The notes: generated by a model from the sequence alone, not told the origin. DNA of 64,000 nucleotides from Actinomycetota bacterium (GCA_005800815.1 SYEK01000028.1:17644-81643), one strand, 5' to 3'. Positions 7,987 to 17,453 are shown, counted from the first letter of the stretch. Made by a program: numbers and translations.

Positions 7987-9420
7987 ATGAGTTCATTGAG
8001 AGCTTCGGCACCGTTATTAGATGCCTATCTCACATATTTTCAGAGCCTGCGCCAACCATTCACTATTCCCGGACACAAGCAGAGAGCATCGCGATTAGAT
8101 CTTGGGCTGGGCCAAGTCGTCGATAGCGATATCCCCCTCTACGGTGGCCTGGATGAGATTAAGTTAACTAACCAAGTCCTTCAGAGGGCTGAGGGCCTTG
8201 CCGCCACTCTCTGGGGGGCGGAGTATGCGCGCTTTTCAACGGGTGGATCGACCCATGCCAACCAGGCCATCATTTTGGCACTGGGAAAACCTGGCGATAA
8301 GGTCGCACTGACTCGCAATGCGCACCGCTCTGTATTGAGCGCACTCGTCTTGGCTGGATTGGAGCCGATATGGCTATCACCTCAGATCGATACGGCAACG
8401 GGTGTCCCTATAGGAATCTCACTCTCAGAGTTTGAAAAGATCATCGAGCAAGGCCCAATCGCACTGCTGTTGACCGAGCCTGGATATCTAGGAACACTCT
8501 CGGATCTACCAGCTCTGGTAGGAAGTGCGCATTCACATGCAATTCCCGTCATTGTCGATGCAGCGTGGGGTGGCCACTTTGGTTTCTCACCACTCGTGCC
8601 AGATCACGCTCTAGCAATGGGGGCAGATGCCTTAATTACGAGCACTCATAAGGCCTTGCCAGGTTACAGCGCATCTGCCGTGTTGATTGCCCAAGGAAAG
8701 TATCTGGATCTCGATCGAATAGAGCAGGCCTTTGAGACTACTCATACGACATCACCTGCAGGTGCTCCTCTGGCATCTATCGATGCTTGTCGTGCTCTTT
8801 TGCAGCTTCGAGGAAGAGAGTTGATTCAAGAGTTGCTCACTACCATTGAAGAGTTCAAGCAAGAGATCCAAGCCCACTTTGATATCCCAATCTTCCTGAA
8901 TTCAAGTGATTTCCCACCAGGCCGATTTGATCCCACAAAGATCGTCCTTCGCACCAATCAAATTGGAGCCTCTGGCGTTGAGATTGAAAAGGCTTTGCAG
9001 ACACAGATGATCCGCGTTGAGATGGCAGATAATGACACCATCGTCTTCTTGGCAACCTTGGTTGACTCAAGGGAGGATTTTGATCACCTGGCTCACACCC
9101 TCATTCCAATACTTACCAGCCAAAAGGGGCCTGCCAGAGCCAGCGCCGCCTCCGTGAGCTGGTCCACCATCCCAACGGTTGCAATCTCAATGCGCCAGGC
9201 CTTCTTTGCCCAGACAGAGATGCTCGCTTCCGATGAGGCGATAGGCCGAATCTCTGCCGACTTGATTGCTCCCTATCCCCCAGGAGTTGCCGTTGTTGCA
9301 CCTGGTGAAGTCTTGACTGGGGCCATTGTCGAGGGTCTTTCTGCAGCAAAGGCGGCCGGTGTGCGGATCGCATATTCAACTGACCCAACCCTTATGAGGT
9401 ATCGAGTCATTAAAAGTTAA
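7987..9420 (+). CDS. PLP-dependent Orn/Lys/Arg-type decarboxylase
   Basis: This fold-type-I decarboxylase probably converts ornithine, lysine or arginine to a polyamine. The 477-residue protein begins with LTYFQSLRQPFTIPGHKQ, the start of the major domain. It has the cofactor motif FSTGGSTHANQA and the PLP lysine in STHKALPGYSA, and ends with the family's C-terminal domain (APYPPGVAVVAPGE). It is short like the biosynthetic forms, not the 700-residue acid-stress forms. The leaderless start (TAGGCT-n6-ATG) is used. The neighbours gabT, aldehyde dehydrogenase and a polyamine-type importer suggest a polyamine pathway, but the exact substrate is not visible in the sequence. Confidence 0.85.
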   Translation: MSSLRASAPLLDAYLTYFQSLRQPFTIPGHKQRASRLDLGLGQVVDSDIPLYGGLDEIKLTNQVLQRAEGLAATLWGAEYARFSTGGSTHANQAIILALGKPGDKVALTRNAHRSVLSALVLAGLEPIWLSPQIDTATGVPIGISLSEFEKIIEQGPIALLLTEPGYLGTLSDLPALVGSAHSHAIPVIVDAAWGGHFGFSPLVPDHALAMGADALITSTHKALPGYSASAVLIAQGKYLDLDRIEQAFETTHTTSPAGAPLASIDACRALLQLRGRELIQELLTTIEEFKQEIQAHFDIPIFLNSSDFPPGRFDPTKIVLRTNQIGASGVEIEKALQTQMIRVEMADNDTIVFLATLVDSREDFDHLAHTLIPILTSQKGPARASAASVSWSTIPTVAISMRQAFFAQTEMLASDEAIGRISADLIAPYPPGVAVVAPGEVLTGAIVEGLSAAKAAGVRIAYSTDPTLMRYRVIKS

Positions 9421-9488
9421 GGGGGAGTTCCATCATGTGCACCCGAGGGCATTCGCAGAGCGAGCAAACAGCGATATAAGGTGGAGTT

Positions 9489-10973
9489 GTGAACGTGAGC
9501 ACTAACTGGCATCAACGCGCCCTTGAACTCAAGCCAGCGTCACAGATTTTTATCGATGGTAATTATATTGATGCGGCATCTGGCAAGACCTTCGAGGATA
9601 TTGCACCCCATGATGATCGTCTTATCGCTCATGTCGCATCGGGTGATGTTGAAGACATAGATCGCGCAGTCAAATCCAGTAAAAAAGTATTTGAAAATGG
9701 CACATGGCGAGAGATGAATCCTCGCGATAAGAAAGCGATCATGCTGCGATGGTCTGCACTCATGCTTGAAAATAGGGAGGAGTTAGCCTTACTTGAGGCA
9801 GTTGATACGGGAAAACCTATCGGAGATACGTTATCTGTGGATGTGCCGAACGCTGCGCGAGTGATCTCGTGGTATGGCGAAACAATCGATAAAACCTATG
9901 AGGAGATAGCCCCTGCACCGCGCAACGCCCTTGCGATGATCACACGTGAACCCCTGGGGGTGATCGGCGCTGTGGTGCCCTGGAACTATCCTTTGATGAT
10001 CACTTCTTGGAAGATAGGCCCAGCACTTGCCATGGGCAACAGTATTGTCGTCAAGCCCGCCGAAAACTCAACTCTTAGCACCCTGCGTATTGCCGAGTTG
10101 GCCATGGAGGCAGGTTTGCCTGCAGGTGTCTTTAACGTTGTGCCCGGCCTTGGGATCGAGGCAGGTCAAGCACTTGCCCGGCACATGGATGTTGCAAAGA
10201 TTGCATTCACTGGAAGTCCGGCAGTTGGGCGCAACATGCTCAGATACGCCGCCGAATCAAATATGAAACAGGTAGCCCTTGAACTCGGTGGCAAGAGTGC
10301 ACAAGTTATTCTCAATGACTGCGTTGATCTAGAGGCCGCCGCATCTGCAATTGGATGGGCGATTTATTACAACGCTGGACAGACATGCAGCGCTGGTTCT
10401 CGAATCATCGTTGAAGAGGGCATCAAAGATGAGTTGTTCGCCCACCTTCGCAGATTTCTTGAGAGCTTCGTAGTTGGAAGCCAGTTCAACCCTTTGACCC
10501 AGATGGCTGGCTTGGTCTCAAAGCCCCAACGAGATCGAGTCAATGGCTATCTCGATTTGATCGGCCAGGACGGTGAAAAAATAGTCTTTGGTGGAGAAAA
10601 GAGTGAGGGTGCAGACCTACTGATCGCTCCTACTCTGATCGATAATGTAAAACCAGTATCTCGCCTTGCTCAAGAGGAGATCTTTGGTCCTGTCTTAGTT
10701 TCAATCGATGCACAAGATGCCGATGAGGCGATATCTATCGCCAATGGAACTGAGTACAGCCTGGCTGCCTCGATCTGGACCAGTAATATCGCAAAAGCAC
10801 ACACTCTTGCGCGCAGACTGCGTGCAGGCACTGTGTGGGTCAACACCTTCGATATGGTAGATGTGATCACACCGATAGGCGGCTTTGGATTATCGGGCAG
10901 TGGTCGCGACAAATCTCTCCACGCTTTAGATACCTATAGCGCCTTAAAGACCACTTGGATTGATCTCAACTAA
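9489..10973 (+). CDS. NAD(P)-dependent aldehyde dehydrogenase (aminoaldehyde/betaine-aldehyde type)
   Basis: This cytoplasmic enzyme oxidises an aldehyde to the acid. The protein is 494 residues and has the oxyanion motif VVPWNYPLMI, the cofactor loop FTGSPAVGR, the general base Glu in ELGGKS, the nucleophilic Cys in NAGQTCSAGSR and the C-terminal EEIFGPVL. The general pattern resembles gamma-aminobutyraldehyde and betaine-aldehyde dehydrogenases. The start could be GTG 9489 or GTG 9495. The latter has AAGGTGGAG 8 nt upstream, while TATAAG at 9475-9480 supports a start near 9489. Beside gabT and the decarboxylase it would supply 4-aminobutyrate from 4-aminobutanal. Confidence 0.88.
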   Translation: MNVSTNWHQRALELKPASQIFIDGNYIDAASGKTFEDIAPHDDRLIAHVASGDVEDIDRAVKSSKKVFENGTWREMNPRDKKAIMLRWSALMLENREELALLEAVDTGKPIGDTLSVDVPNAARVISWYGETIDKTYEEIAPAPRNALAMITREPLGVIGAVVPWNYPLMITSWKIGPALAMGNSIVVKPAENSTLSTLRIAELAMEAGLPAGVFNVVPGLGIEAGQALARHMDVAKIAFTGSPAVGRNMLRYAAESNMKQVALELGGKSAQVILNDCVDLEAAASAIGWAIYYNAGQTCSAGSRIIVEEGIKDELFAHLRRFLESFVVGSQFNPLTQMAGLVSKPQRDRVNGYLDLIGQDGEKIVFGGEKSEGADLLIAPTLIDNVKPVSRLAQEEIFGPVLVSIDAQDADEAISIANGTEYSLAASIWTSNIAKAHTLARRLRAGTVWVNTFDMVDVITPIGGFGLSGSGRDKSLHALDTYSALKTTWIDLN

Positions 10974-11000
10974 ACCTACTTCAATCAAGGAGAAAACGAA

Positions 11001-12101
11001 GTGAAAATAAAGGCAGCGGTCCTAGATGGTATCGGCTCAACCTTTGAGATAAGGGAGTTAGATCTAGATAATCCTCAATCTGGAGAGCTCTTGATCAAAG
11101 TGGCCGCTAGCGGACTGTGCGCCAGTGATCTCAATGCCATAGATGGAAAGCGCAAATTAGTTCCCTTCCCTGCAGTGATCGGACATGAGGCTGCGGGCGT
11201 AATAGTTGAAGTTGGGCCAGACACTGCCGGTTTTGCAGTCGGTGATCACGTCATCATGTCGATCGTCCCTAGCTGTGGCAGTTGTGATTACTGCGCATCT
11301 GCACGCCCGAATTACTGTTCAACTGCAGGAAATGCCATGTCAGTCGGTGGGTTATTTGATGGCACCAGTCGACTCAGCCATAACGGTGAAAAGGTCAATC
11401 ACTTCCTGACCGTTGCCTCCTTTGCCGAATACGTCGTGGTGCCAGCATCTGGGGCAGTGGTGATACCAAAAGAGATGCCACTCGATCGCGCAGCTCTCAT
11501 CAGTTGTGCGGTCTTGACTGGCTATGGCGCAGTCATGAATACCGCGCAGGTGCGATCTGGCTCTCGTGTTGCAGTCTTTGGCTGCGGTGGAGTGGGTCTA
11601 AATATCGTGCAAGGTGCCCGTATGGCAGGGGCAAGGACAATCATCGCTATTGATGTTACCGATGAGAAGCTAGAGCTTGCACGCAAGGTGGGGGCCACGC
11701 ACACAATCAACGCCTCAACATCTGATCCCATCGCCGAGGTCAAGAAGATCTGCGGCGGGGTGGACTATGCCTTTGAGGCGCTAGGGCGTGAGTCGACAAT
11801 CCAGCAGGCCTGGGGCACGGTCGATGTCGATGGCGGACTCATCCTGGTTGGCATTCTTAAAAACGGTGCCACACTGACCCTAGAGGCCGGTCCCTTCATC
11901 AATGAACAGTGGATCAAGGGCTGCTACTTTGGCTCTGCCAACTTAAAGGCAGATGTCCAGAAATTAGTGAAAAATTATCTAAATGGACACCTCTTTCTAG
12001 ACGAACTTATCTCAGAGCGTATAGGTTTGGACGGTCTCAACTCGGCCTTTGATCGTTTAAGGGCCGGAGAGGGAGCTCGCAACGTCCTGGTCTTTGACTA
12101 A
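11001..12101 (+). CDS. Zinc-dependent medium-chain alcohol dehydrogenase
   Basis: This NAD(P)-linked oxidoreductase of the zinc alcohol dehydrogenase family has 366 residues. Catalytic-zinc ligands are visible as Cys in GLCASD, His in IGHEAAG and Cys in ISCAVLTGYGA. The four structural-zinc cysteines lie in SCGSCDYCASARPNYC, and the Rossmann glycines in VFGCGGVGLN. The start is GTG with AAGGAG upstream. It lies 27 nt after the aldehyde dehydrogenase, so the two may be co-transcribed, turning an alcohol or amino-alcohol into an acid. The substrate is not evident. Confidence 0.86.
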   Translation: MKIKAAVLDGIGSTFEIRELDLDNPQSGELLIKVAASGLCASDLNAIDGKRKLVPFPAVIGHEAAGVIVEVGPDTAGFAVGDHVIMSIVPSCGSCDYCASARPNYCSTAGNAMSVGGLFDGTSRLSHNGEKVNHFLTVASFAEYVVVPASGAVVIPKEMPLDRAALISCAVLTGYGAVMNTAQVRSGSRVAVFGCGGVGLNIVQGARMAGARTIIAIDVTDEKLELARKVGATHTINASTSDPIAEVKKICGGVDYAFEALGRESTIQQAWGTVDVDGGLILVGILKNGATLTLEAGPFINEQWIKGCYFGSANLKADVQKLVKNYLNGHLFLDELISERIGLDGLNSAFDRLRAGEGARNVLVFD

Positions 12102-12135
12102 GAACGAGCGCGAGGTAAGTACAAAATTCCATATT

Positions 12136-12163
12136 ACTTGCCGTCAACACGTGTACTGCAAGT
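12136..12163. promoter_or_regulatory. Nested palindromes upstream of the polyamine-type importer operon
   Basis: ACTTGC at 12136-12141 and GCAAGT at 12158-12163 are inverted repeats. Between them sits the perfect palindrome ACACGTGT (12147-12154). The block lies 50-80 nt before the binding-protein start and could be an operator for a dimeric repressor. No regulator gene adjoins it, so the binder is unknown. Confidence 0.3.
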
Positions 12164-12214
12164 GATAAGGATGTATGAGATAAGCACATACCACTTACAA
12201 CTAGGAGGAACGTA

Positions 12215-13348
12215 GTGAAGTATTCGAAGACAAAACGGGGAACTCTTGCAGCAACACTTGTTGTTGCCCTTGCAATCCCTGTAATAGAGAGTTCGCCAGC
12301 GAGTGCCGCTGGAAGAGATTTCTCAAAGATAACAAATGCCTCACAGGCCGGCGGTCTGGCAGGTCTTGAAGCTGCATGTAAGAAAGAGGGACAACTCAAT
12401 ACTATTGCTCTGCCACATTACTGGGCAGACTACAAGGGTATGCTCGATGGCTTTAGGGCTAAGTATGGCGTTAAAATCGATGAGCAAGATCCAGAGGCCT
12501 CATCACAGCAAGAGATCGATGCAGCAGTTACCAATAAGGGAACTAAGCGTTCACCGGATGTATTTGACGTCGGACTTGCAGTGGCGGTTAAGTACCTGAA
12601 CACAGGAACTTACGCCCCTTACAAGGTACGCGGATGGAGTAACTTGCAGTTTGCCGCCACAGTTGATCCAACTGGACAAATTACCCCTAATTATTCGGGA
12701 ACGATGACAATTGGTTATAGCGGAGAGCTAGGTACGATCACAAAGATAGAGGATCTTCTTGAGCCAAGGTTCAAGGGCAAGGTGGCTCTTAACGGAGATC
12801 CGCTGGGCTCATCAACTGGTATGAATGGCATCTACATGATCAATAAAGTACTGGGTGGAACCTTTGACGATGTTAGCAAGGGAGTTGCCTTCTTTGCCAA
12901 GTTGAAGTCTGTTGGTAACTTCATTAACGTTAACCCAACAGCGGCAACGATTGCATCGGGTCAAACTCCAGTTGTAATCGACAATGGTTACGTTCAGGCT
13001 GGCGTAATCAAGCAAATGGCCGCAGCTGGAAAAGTCTGGAAGATGTTCACACCTGCATCAGTCGGATCTACATACAACAGCGCAGTATCGGCATGGGCTC
13101 CAAACCCAGCATGTGCCCGTCTATGGATGGAGTACACGCTAAGTGAAACTGGTGCAAATATCTGGGCGGGTGGAGGAGCAACTCCAACTCTCTGGGTACA
13201 CCTAGTCAAAACCAAGCGTGCATCTGCAGCCGGTATCGCATCAATCGGTAAAAGCAAAGTGACAGCTGCGGCTGCAACTTCTGCCCAAACCATTGCGGCT
13301 CGCGCTTATCTAAAGACTGCCTGGCCAGCGGCTGTGGGAGTCAACTAG
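12215..13348 (+). CDS. ABC importer substrate-binding protein (family 1, polyamine/iron-like)
   Basis: This is an exported binding protein of the extracellular solute-binding family 1 class, 377 residues. It has a Sec signal peptide (MKYSKTKRG, hydrophobic core, then SPASA before AGRDFS) and no lipobox cysteine. The mature protein has the two-lobe pattern of PotD- and Afu-like proteins, with SPDVFDVGLAVAVKYL and the hinge-region LLEPRFKGKVALNGD. The ATG has AGGAGG upstream. It is first gene of the operon binding protein, two permeases, ATPase and enolase-superfamily enzyme. The family mostly carries polyamines, iron, thiamine or phosphonates, but the coupled enolase enzyme hints at an organic acid. 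Confidence 0.82.
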   Translation: MKYSKTKRGTLAATLVVALAIPVIESSPASAAGRDFSKITNASQAGGLAGLEAACKKEGQLNTIALPHYWADYKGMLDGFRAKYGVKIDEQDPEASSQQEIDAAVTNKGTKRSPDVFDVGLAVAVKYLNTGTYAPYKVRGWSNLQFAATVDPTGQITPNYSGTMTIGYSGELGTITKIEDLLEPRFKGKVALNGDPLGSSTGMNGIYMINKVLGGTFDDVSKGVAFFAKLKSVGNFINVNPTAATIASGQTPVVIDNGYVQAGVIKQMAAAGKVWKMFTPASVGSTYNSAVSAWAPNPACARLWMEYTLSETGANIWAGGGATPTLWVHLVKTKRASAAGIASIGKSKVTAAAATSAQTIAARAYLKTAWPAAVGVN

Positions 13349-13362
13349 GAGAGATTAAGTAA

Positions 13363-14280
13363 TTGACTCAACTTGAGTATAGGGAGCCCGGTCCTGCTAT
13401 CAGCAGGACCGGCTCTTTCTATTGGCGTGGCAAATTGGCTTATCTTGGCGTTTTACCTTTTCTTGCTTTCTCTGGTCTATTCCTCCTCTACCCAACATGG
13501 AATGTAATCTCTGGAGCATTTGAAGATAACTATGGCGTGCGAAGCACGGCGATGCTTAGAGAGATTTTTTACTCGCCCATCGCCCGTACCGCCTTTGGCA
13601 ACTCACTTGAGCTCTCTTTCAAAACTGCTTTAGTCGGGGCGGTCTTTGGAGCTCTCTTTGCTTGGACCCTTGCTACTGGAAAACCCGGTGGTAATTTCTA
13701 TAAAATCTCTGTGGCTCTGAGCAGTGCCCTGGCACAGTTTGGTGGCGTGATGCTTGTCTTTGCCTTCTTGGCTACTTTTGGTTTCAATGGTCTAATTTTA
13801 ACCTTAGCTACTAAATACTTACCCAACTCTTTTCTGGCTGATGCTGGCTGGCTCTATAGTATGAATGGCTTAGCGGTGCTTTACACATTTTTCCAAATTC
13901 CTCTCATGGTCTTGGTCTTTCTTCCAACTCTTGAGAACTTAAAGCCTCAATGGCGTGAGGCCTCCGACGCCCTGGGCGGCAAGGCCTATGAGTACTGGCT
14001 GCGTGTTGGAATTCCAATCTTGATACCTTCCTTTACAGGAGCTGCTCTTTTGCTTTTTGTTAACTCCTTTTCAGCATATGCCACGGCGAATATTTTGATT
14101 AACTTAGGCGATTACTTAACTCCACTACAGATTGCAATTGCGCTCACGAGTGAGACTGGCGGGTCAAATCCTGCAGAGGCAAAAACCTTATCCTTTTACA
14201 TGGTTGTGGTTGTAGTGATCTCAATGTCTGCCTATGCACTACTGCGCAAAAAAGTGAGCAAGTGGGAGCAGAAGCGATGA
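13363..14280 (+). CDS. ABC importer permease (PotB-like)
   Basis: This membrane permease of the polyamine/iron-type importer has 305 residues. It shows about six hydrophobic helices and the cytoplasmic EAA-type coupling loop in WREASDALGGKAYEYWLRVGIPIL. The start codon is TTG at 13363, with an AGGAGA-like ribosome site overlapping the binding-protein stop region, only 14 nt downstream of that gene. The 3' end overlaps the next permease by ATGA, which indicates coupled translation. Confidence 0.85.
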   Translation: MTQLEYREPGPAISRTGSFYWRGKLAYLGVLPFLAFSGLFLLYPTWNVISGAFEDNYGVRSTAMLREIFYSPIARTAFGNSLELSFKTALVGAVFGALFAWTLATGKPGGNFYKISVALSSALAQFGGVMLVFAFLATFGFNGLILTLATKYLPNSFLADAGWLYSMNGLAVLYTFFQIPLMVLVFLPTLENLKPQWREASDALGGKAYEYWLRVGIPILIPSFTGAALLLFVNSFSAYATANILINLGDYLTPLQIAIALTSETGGSNPAEAKTLSFYMVVVVVISMSAYALLRKKVSKWEQKR

Positions 14281-15071
14281 AGCAGTCATTTGGCTTGCGC
14301 TTATGGCGCTGGAGTATTATTTCTGTGGTGGCCTTGTATCTCTTGGTCCCGCTCTATGCTATGTATGATTTCTCCACAAAACCATATGGCTTTGGCGATC
14401 AGGGTCGGACGTTTCGAGCCTGGCAGATGATCCCAACTCAACAAGATCTCTTTCCAGCGATTACTCGTTCATTAATTACGGCAGCGATTGTGATGGCAAT
14501 CATTCTCTTTCTTGTAGTTCCCACCGCAATCTGGGTTCACCTAAAACTGCCAGTGCTGCGACGTCCATTTGAACTTCTTTGCCTCCTGCCCCTAGCTATT
14601 CCTGCAATTGTGATCGTGGTCGGTATCGCACCTTTATATCGGTGGATCTCAATAAATCTCTATGAGTCCCCCATAACCCTTGCCGGTGTGTATTCGATGC
14701 TGATTCTTCCCTACACCTACCGCTCATTATCAGCCGCCCTGGACGCAGTTGACATTCATACTCTGGCAGAGGCGGCTACAACTCTAGGTAGCGGCATTGC
14801 GAGAATAATCTTCAAAATAGTTATGCCGACAATCAAGACTGGAATTATTAATGGCTCTTTCATTGCAATCGCTCTAGTGCTGGGTGAGTACACAATCTCG
14901 AACATTCTCAACTTTAAGACTTTCCAAGTGGTAATCGCTCAGATCGGCCGATCTGATGGGAATGTTGCCGTTGCGGTGTCTCTAGCCTCACTGCTCTTTG
15001 TTATCCTCCTGCTCTTAATCATTCCTACTAAGAAGCGCCAAGGCAGTGTTCTTGACGTCGATACCATCTAA
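14277..15071 (+). CDS. ABC importer permease (PotC-like)
   Basis: This is the second membrane permease of the importer, 264 residues from the ATG at 14277. That ATG overlaps the TGA of the upstream permease and has GGGAG 8 nt before it. An in-frame GTG at 14262 is less likely. The EAA loop is clear (LAEAATTLGSGIARIIFKIVMP), and helices near residues 10-30, 60-85, 100-125 and at the C-terminus are strongly hydrophobic. It would form a heterodimer with the product of 13363-14280. Confidence 0.86.
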   Translation: MKQSFGLRLWRWSIISVVALYLLVPLYAMYDFSTKPYGFGDQGRTFRAWQMIPTQQDLFPAITRSLITAAIVMAIILFLVVPTAIWVHLKLPVLRRPFELLCLLPLAIPAIVIVVGIAPLYRWISINLYESPITLAGVYSMLILPYTYRSLSAALDAVDIHTLAEAATTLGSGIARIIFKIVMPTIKTGIINGSFIAIALVLGEYTISNILNFKTFQVVIAQIGRSDGNVAVAVSLASLLFVILLLLIIPTKKRQGSVLDVDTI

Positions 15072-15091
15072 TAGAAAGACGGGTCCCTACC

Positions 15092-16141
15092 TTGAGCTCA
15101 TCGAAGTATGTCCAATTAGTTGATATTGCTAAGTACTTTGGCAAAGTCAAAGCTCTCGATGGCTTAAGTCTTGACATCGCAGAGGGTGAGTTAGTTGCTT
15201 TGCTGGGTCCATCTGGATGTGGCAAGACCACCGCGCTTCGAGCCCTTGCCGGCCTACAAGTCTTGGACCGTGGCTCCATGATTGTCGATGGCAAGGATGT
15301 AACTTTTCAAAAGGCGAGTAGTCGTGGGATGGGAATGGTCTTTCAGGCTTACTCACTCTTTCCACATATGAATGCCAGAGAAAATGTTGAGTATGGATTG
15401 ACGCTTCATGTGCATAGAACATCAAAAGATAAGCGCAAGGCTCGCTCTGCTGAGCTACTGGATCTGGTCGGTTTATCATCACATGCAAATCATTATCCCT
15501 ATCAACTCTCTGGTGGTCAGCAGCAACGAATCGCCCTTGCCCGCGCTCTTGCCATATCTCCAAAGGTATTGCTGCTGGATGAGCCACTTTCTGCACTCGA
15601 TGCAAAGGTGAGGACACAATTACGTGAGGAGATTCGACGCATTCAAGTCGAACTTGGCACTACTACTTTATTTGTCACTCATGATCAGGAAGAAGCTCTT
15701 GGTATCGCCGACCGCATCGGTGTGCTGCGCAACGGCAAGTTAGAGCAGATCGCCGCCCCAGCCGAACTCTACGATCGACCACAAACAGCCTTTGTGGCTG
15801 AGTTTGTGGGCCTAACAAATCCCATTGCCGGAAAAGTCTCAGGTGGGTCGATTGAGATTCTTGGAGGAGTTGTCAAGACTTTACCTGGATCGATTACATC
15901 GGGTGCCGGTATTGCATTAGTACGTCCTGAGAGCATTGATGTCGTTGCCAGTAAATCAGGTAATGCAACCGTGTTCTCTGCCAGTTTCCTGGGCGCAACC
16001 TGCCGACTCACCATCACTATGCGTGATGGAGCGCGTATAACAGCACAATTACCTAGCCCTGATGCCACTGGTCTTGGTGCTGGAGCAGGCGTTAACGTCT
16101 CGCTCTTGGATATTCCAGTATTCGTGAAGGCTGCAGGATGA
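15092..16141 (+). CDS. ABC importer ATPase (PotA/FbpC-like)
   Basis: This ATPase energises the polyamine/iron-type importer and has 349 residues. The Walker A motif is GPSGCGKTT, the signature LSGGQQQRIALARAL, Walker B VLLLDEPLSALD, and the switch His lies in FVTHDQEEAL. A C-terminal TOBE-like regulatory domain follows from about residue 235. Translation starts at TTG 15092. The stop TGA overlaps the ATG of the enolase-superfamily gene, tying that enzyme to the transporter. Confidence 0.9.
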   Translation: MSSSKYVQLVDIAKYFGKVKALDGLSLDIAEGELVALLGPSGCGKTTALRALAGLQVLDRGSMIVDGKDVTFQKASSRGMGMVFQAYSLFPHMNARENVEYGLTLHVHRTSKDKRKARSAELLDLVGLSSHANHYPYQLSGGQQQRIALARALAISPKVLLLDEPLSALDAKVRTQLREEIRRIQVELGTTTLFVTHDQEEALGIADRIGVLRNGKLEQIAAPAELYDRPQTAFVAEFVGLTNPIAGKVSGGSIEILGGVVKTLPGSITSGAGIALVRPESIDVVASKSGNATVFSASFLGATCRLTITMRDGARITAQLPSPDATGLGAGAGVNVSLLDIPVFVKAAG

Positions 16142-17247
16142 TCCTTGGAAAAATCACACAGCTAGAGACCTTTACCGATGAATTTGTCTGCTTTGTCAAG
16201 GCAACAACATCTGATGGACATATCGGCTGGGGCCAGACATCGACGTATCACGCCGATATCACTGCTCAAGTCTTTCATAGGCAGGTCGCGCCATGGGTAT
16301 TAGGCAAAGATGCATCCGATATCGGCGCACTCATCACTCTTGTTGAGTCACGCGAACACAAATTTCCTGGAAGCTATCGCTGCCGGGCTAACGCCGGGCT
16401 AGATACAGCGTTATGGGATCTACGTGGGCGGGTGGAGGGTAAGCCTGTCGTTGAACTACTCGGTGGAGTGCCTAAGAAGCTGCGCACATATGCATCCTCA
16501 ATGAAGCGAGAGATCACACCCGAGCAAGAGGCACAGCGCTTTGTAAGACTTCGTGATGAGTTTGGCTTTGATGCATTCAAGTGGCGCGTTGGCGCCGAGT
16601 GTGGAGATGATATTGATGAGTGGCCAGGTCGCACCGAAGAGGTTGTACCCGTTGTCGCCCGCGCACTGGGCGATGGGATCGCAAAGTTAGTCGATGGAAA
16701 TAGTGGCTTCTCACCTGAAAAAGCCATCGCACTCGGAGCACTCCTTGAGGATGAGGGTATCTCCCACTTTGAAGAGCCCTGCAAATATTGGGAGTTGGAG
16801 GAGACCAAACAGGTCAGCGATGCTCTCTCAATCGATGTTACAGGTGGTGAGCAGGATTGGGATTTGAGCACATGGGCGCGTATGATCGATATGCGCGCCG
16901 TCGATATCGCCCAGCCCGACATTATGTATCTGGGTGGAATCTGGAGAACTTTAAAGGTTGTCGAAATGGCCAAAAAAGCGGGGATGAGCATCACACCCCA
17001 CAGCGCCAATCTCTCATTAGTGACCATCTGCACGATGCACTTACTCGGTGCTATCGATAATCCAGGCAAGTATCTTGAGTTTTCCATCGAGGGCTTTGAT
17101 TACTATCCATGGCAAAAGGATTTATTCCTTGGAGATCCCTTTGCAATCGAGGATGGAGAGATTGAAATACCCTCAGGGCCTGGATGGGGCGTTGAAATCA
17201 ATCCGCACTGGCTGGCAAAGGCTACTCGCCAAGTTTCTTGCCTGTAA
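16138..17247 (+). CDS. Enolase-superfamily enzyme (mandelate racemase/muconate lactonizing type)
   Basis: This is probably an acid-sugar or organic-acid dehydratase or racemase, 369 residues. The barrel shows a K-x-R pair (FKWRVG) where many relatives have KxK. The metal ligands are Asp in VDGNSG, Glu in FEEPC and Glu in GGEQDW, and the base is His in TPHSAN, so it belongs near the mandelate-racemase subgroup. Its ATG overlaps the stop of the importer ATPase, so the importer's substrate may be this enzyme's substrate or precursor. The exact reaction is not assigned. Confidence 0.84.
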   Translation: MILGKITQLETFTDEFVCFVKATTSDGHIGWGQTSTYHADITAQVFHRQVAPWVLGKDASDIGALITLVESREHKFPGSYRCRANAGLDTALWDLRGRVEGKPVVELLGGVPKKLRTYASSMKREITPEQEAQRFVRLRDEFGFDAFKWRVGAECGDDIDEWPGRTEEVVPVVARALGDGIAKLVDGNSGFSPEKAIALGALLEDEGISHFEEPCKYWELEETKQVSDALSIDVTGGEQDWDLSTWARMIDMRAVDIAQPDIMYLGGIWRTLKVVEMAKKAGMSITPHSANLSLVTICTMHLLGAIDNPGKYLEFSIEGFDYYPWQKDLFLGDPFAIEDGEIEIPSGPGWGVEINPHWLAKATRQVSCL

Positions 17248-17295
17248 CAATCTCACACTCTGGCCCGAGTGAGGTCTATGCAGGATTTTCCTACA

Positions 17296-17343
17296 CCTGA
17301 CCTGAGGTACTGCCCATGCCAACCTACCTCCTGTTGGGTCAGG
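17296..17343. other. Possible structured RNA between the enolase gene and hupB
   Basis: CCTGAC (17296-17301) pairs with GTCAGG (17338-17343). Nested inside, CCAAC (17319-17323) pairs with GTTGG (17333-17337), giving two stacked stems with a one-sided bulge. The sequence lies in the non-coding gap 17248-17453. It does not match SRP RNA, 6S or tmRNA motifs that I recognise. It may simply be chance pairing. Confidence 0.2.
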
Positions 17344-17404
17344 GTATGTGGAAGGGGCGCATACGCTGCGTTGTCTTTACCCATAAGAGAGTGAGAGTAG
17401 GAGA

Positions 17405-17434
17405 AAAGGCGTGAGCAGGTAATCTCACGCCTTT
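17405..17434 (-). terminator. Intrinsic terminator of hupB
   Basis: A perfect 11-bp stem (AAAGGCGTGAG / CTCACGCCTTT) with an 8-nt loop lies 19 nt beyond the hupB stop. It is followed in the minus direction by a T-rich stretch, TTTTCTCC. The symmetrical A/T ends could also help end transcription arriving from the plus-strand operon. Confidence 0.8.
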
Positions 17435-17453
17435 ACTCACTTAAAAATTGAAC

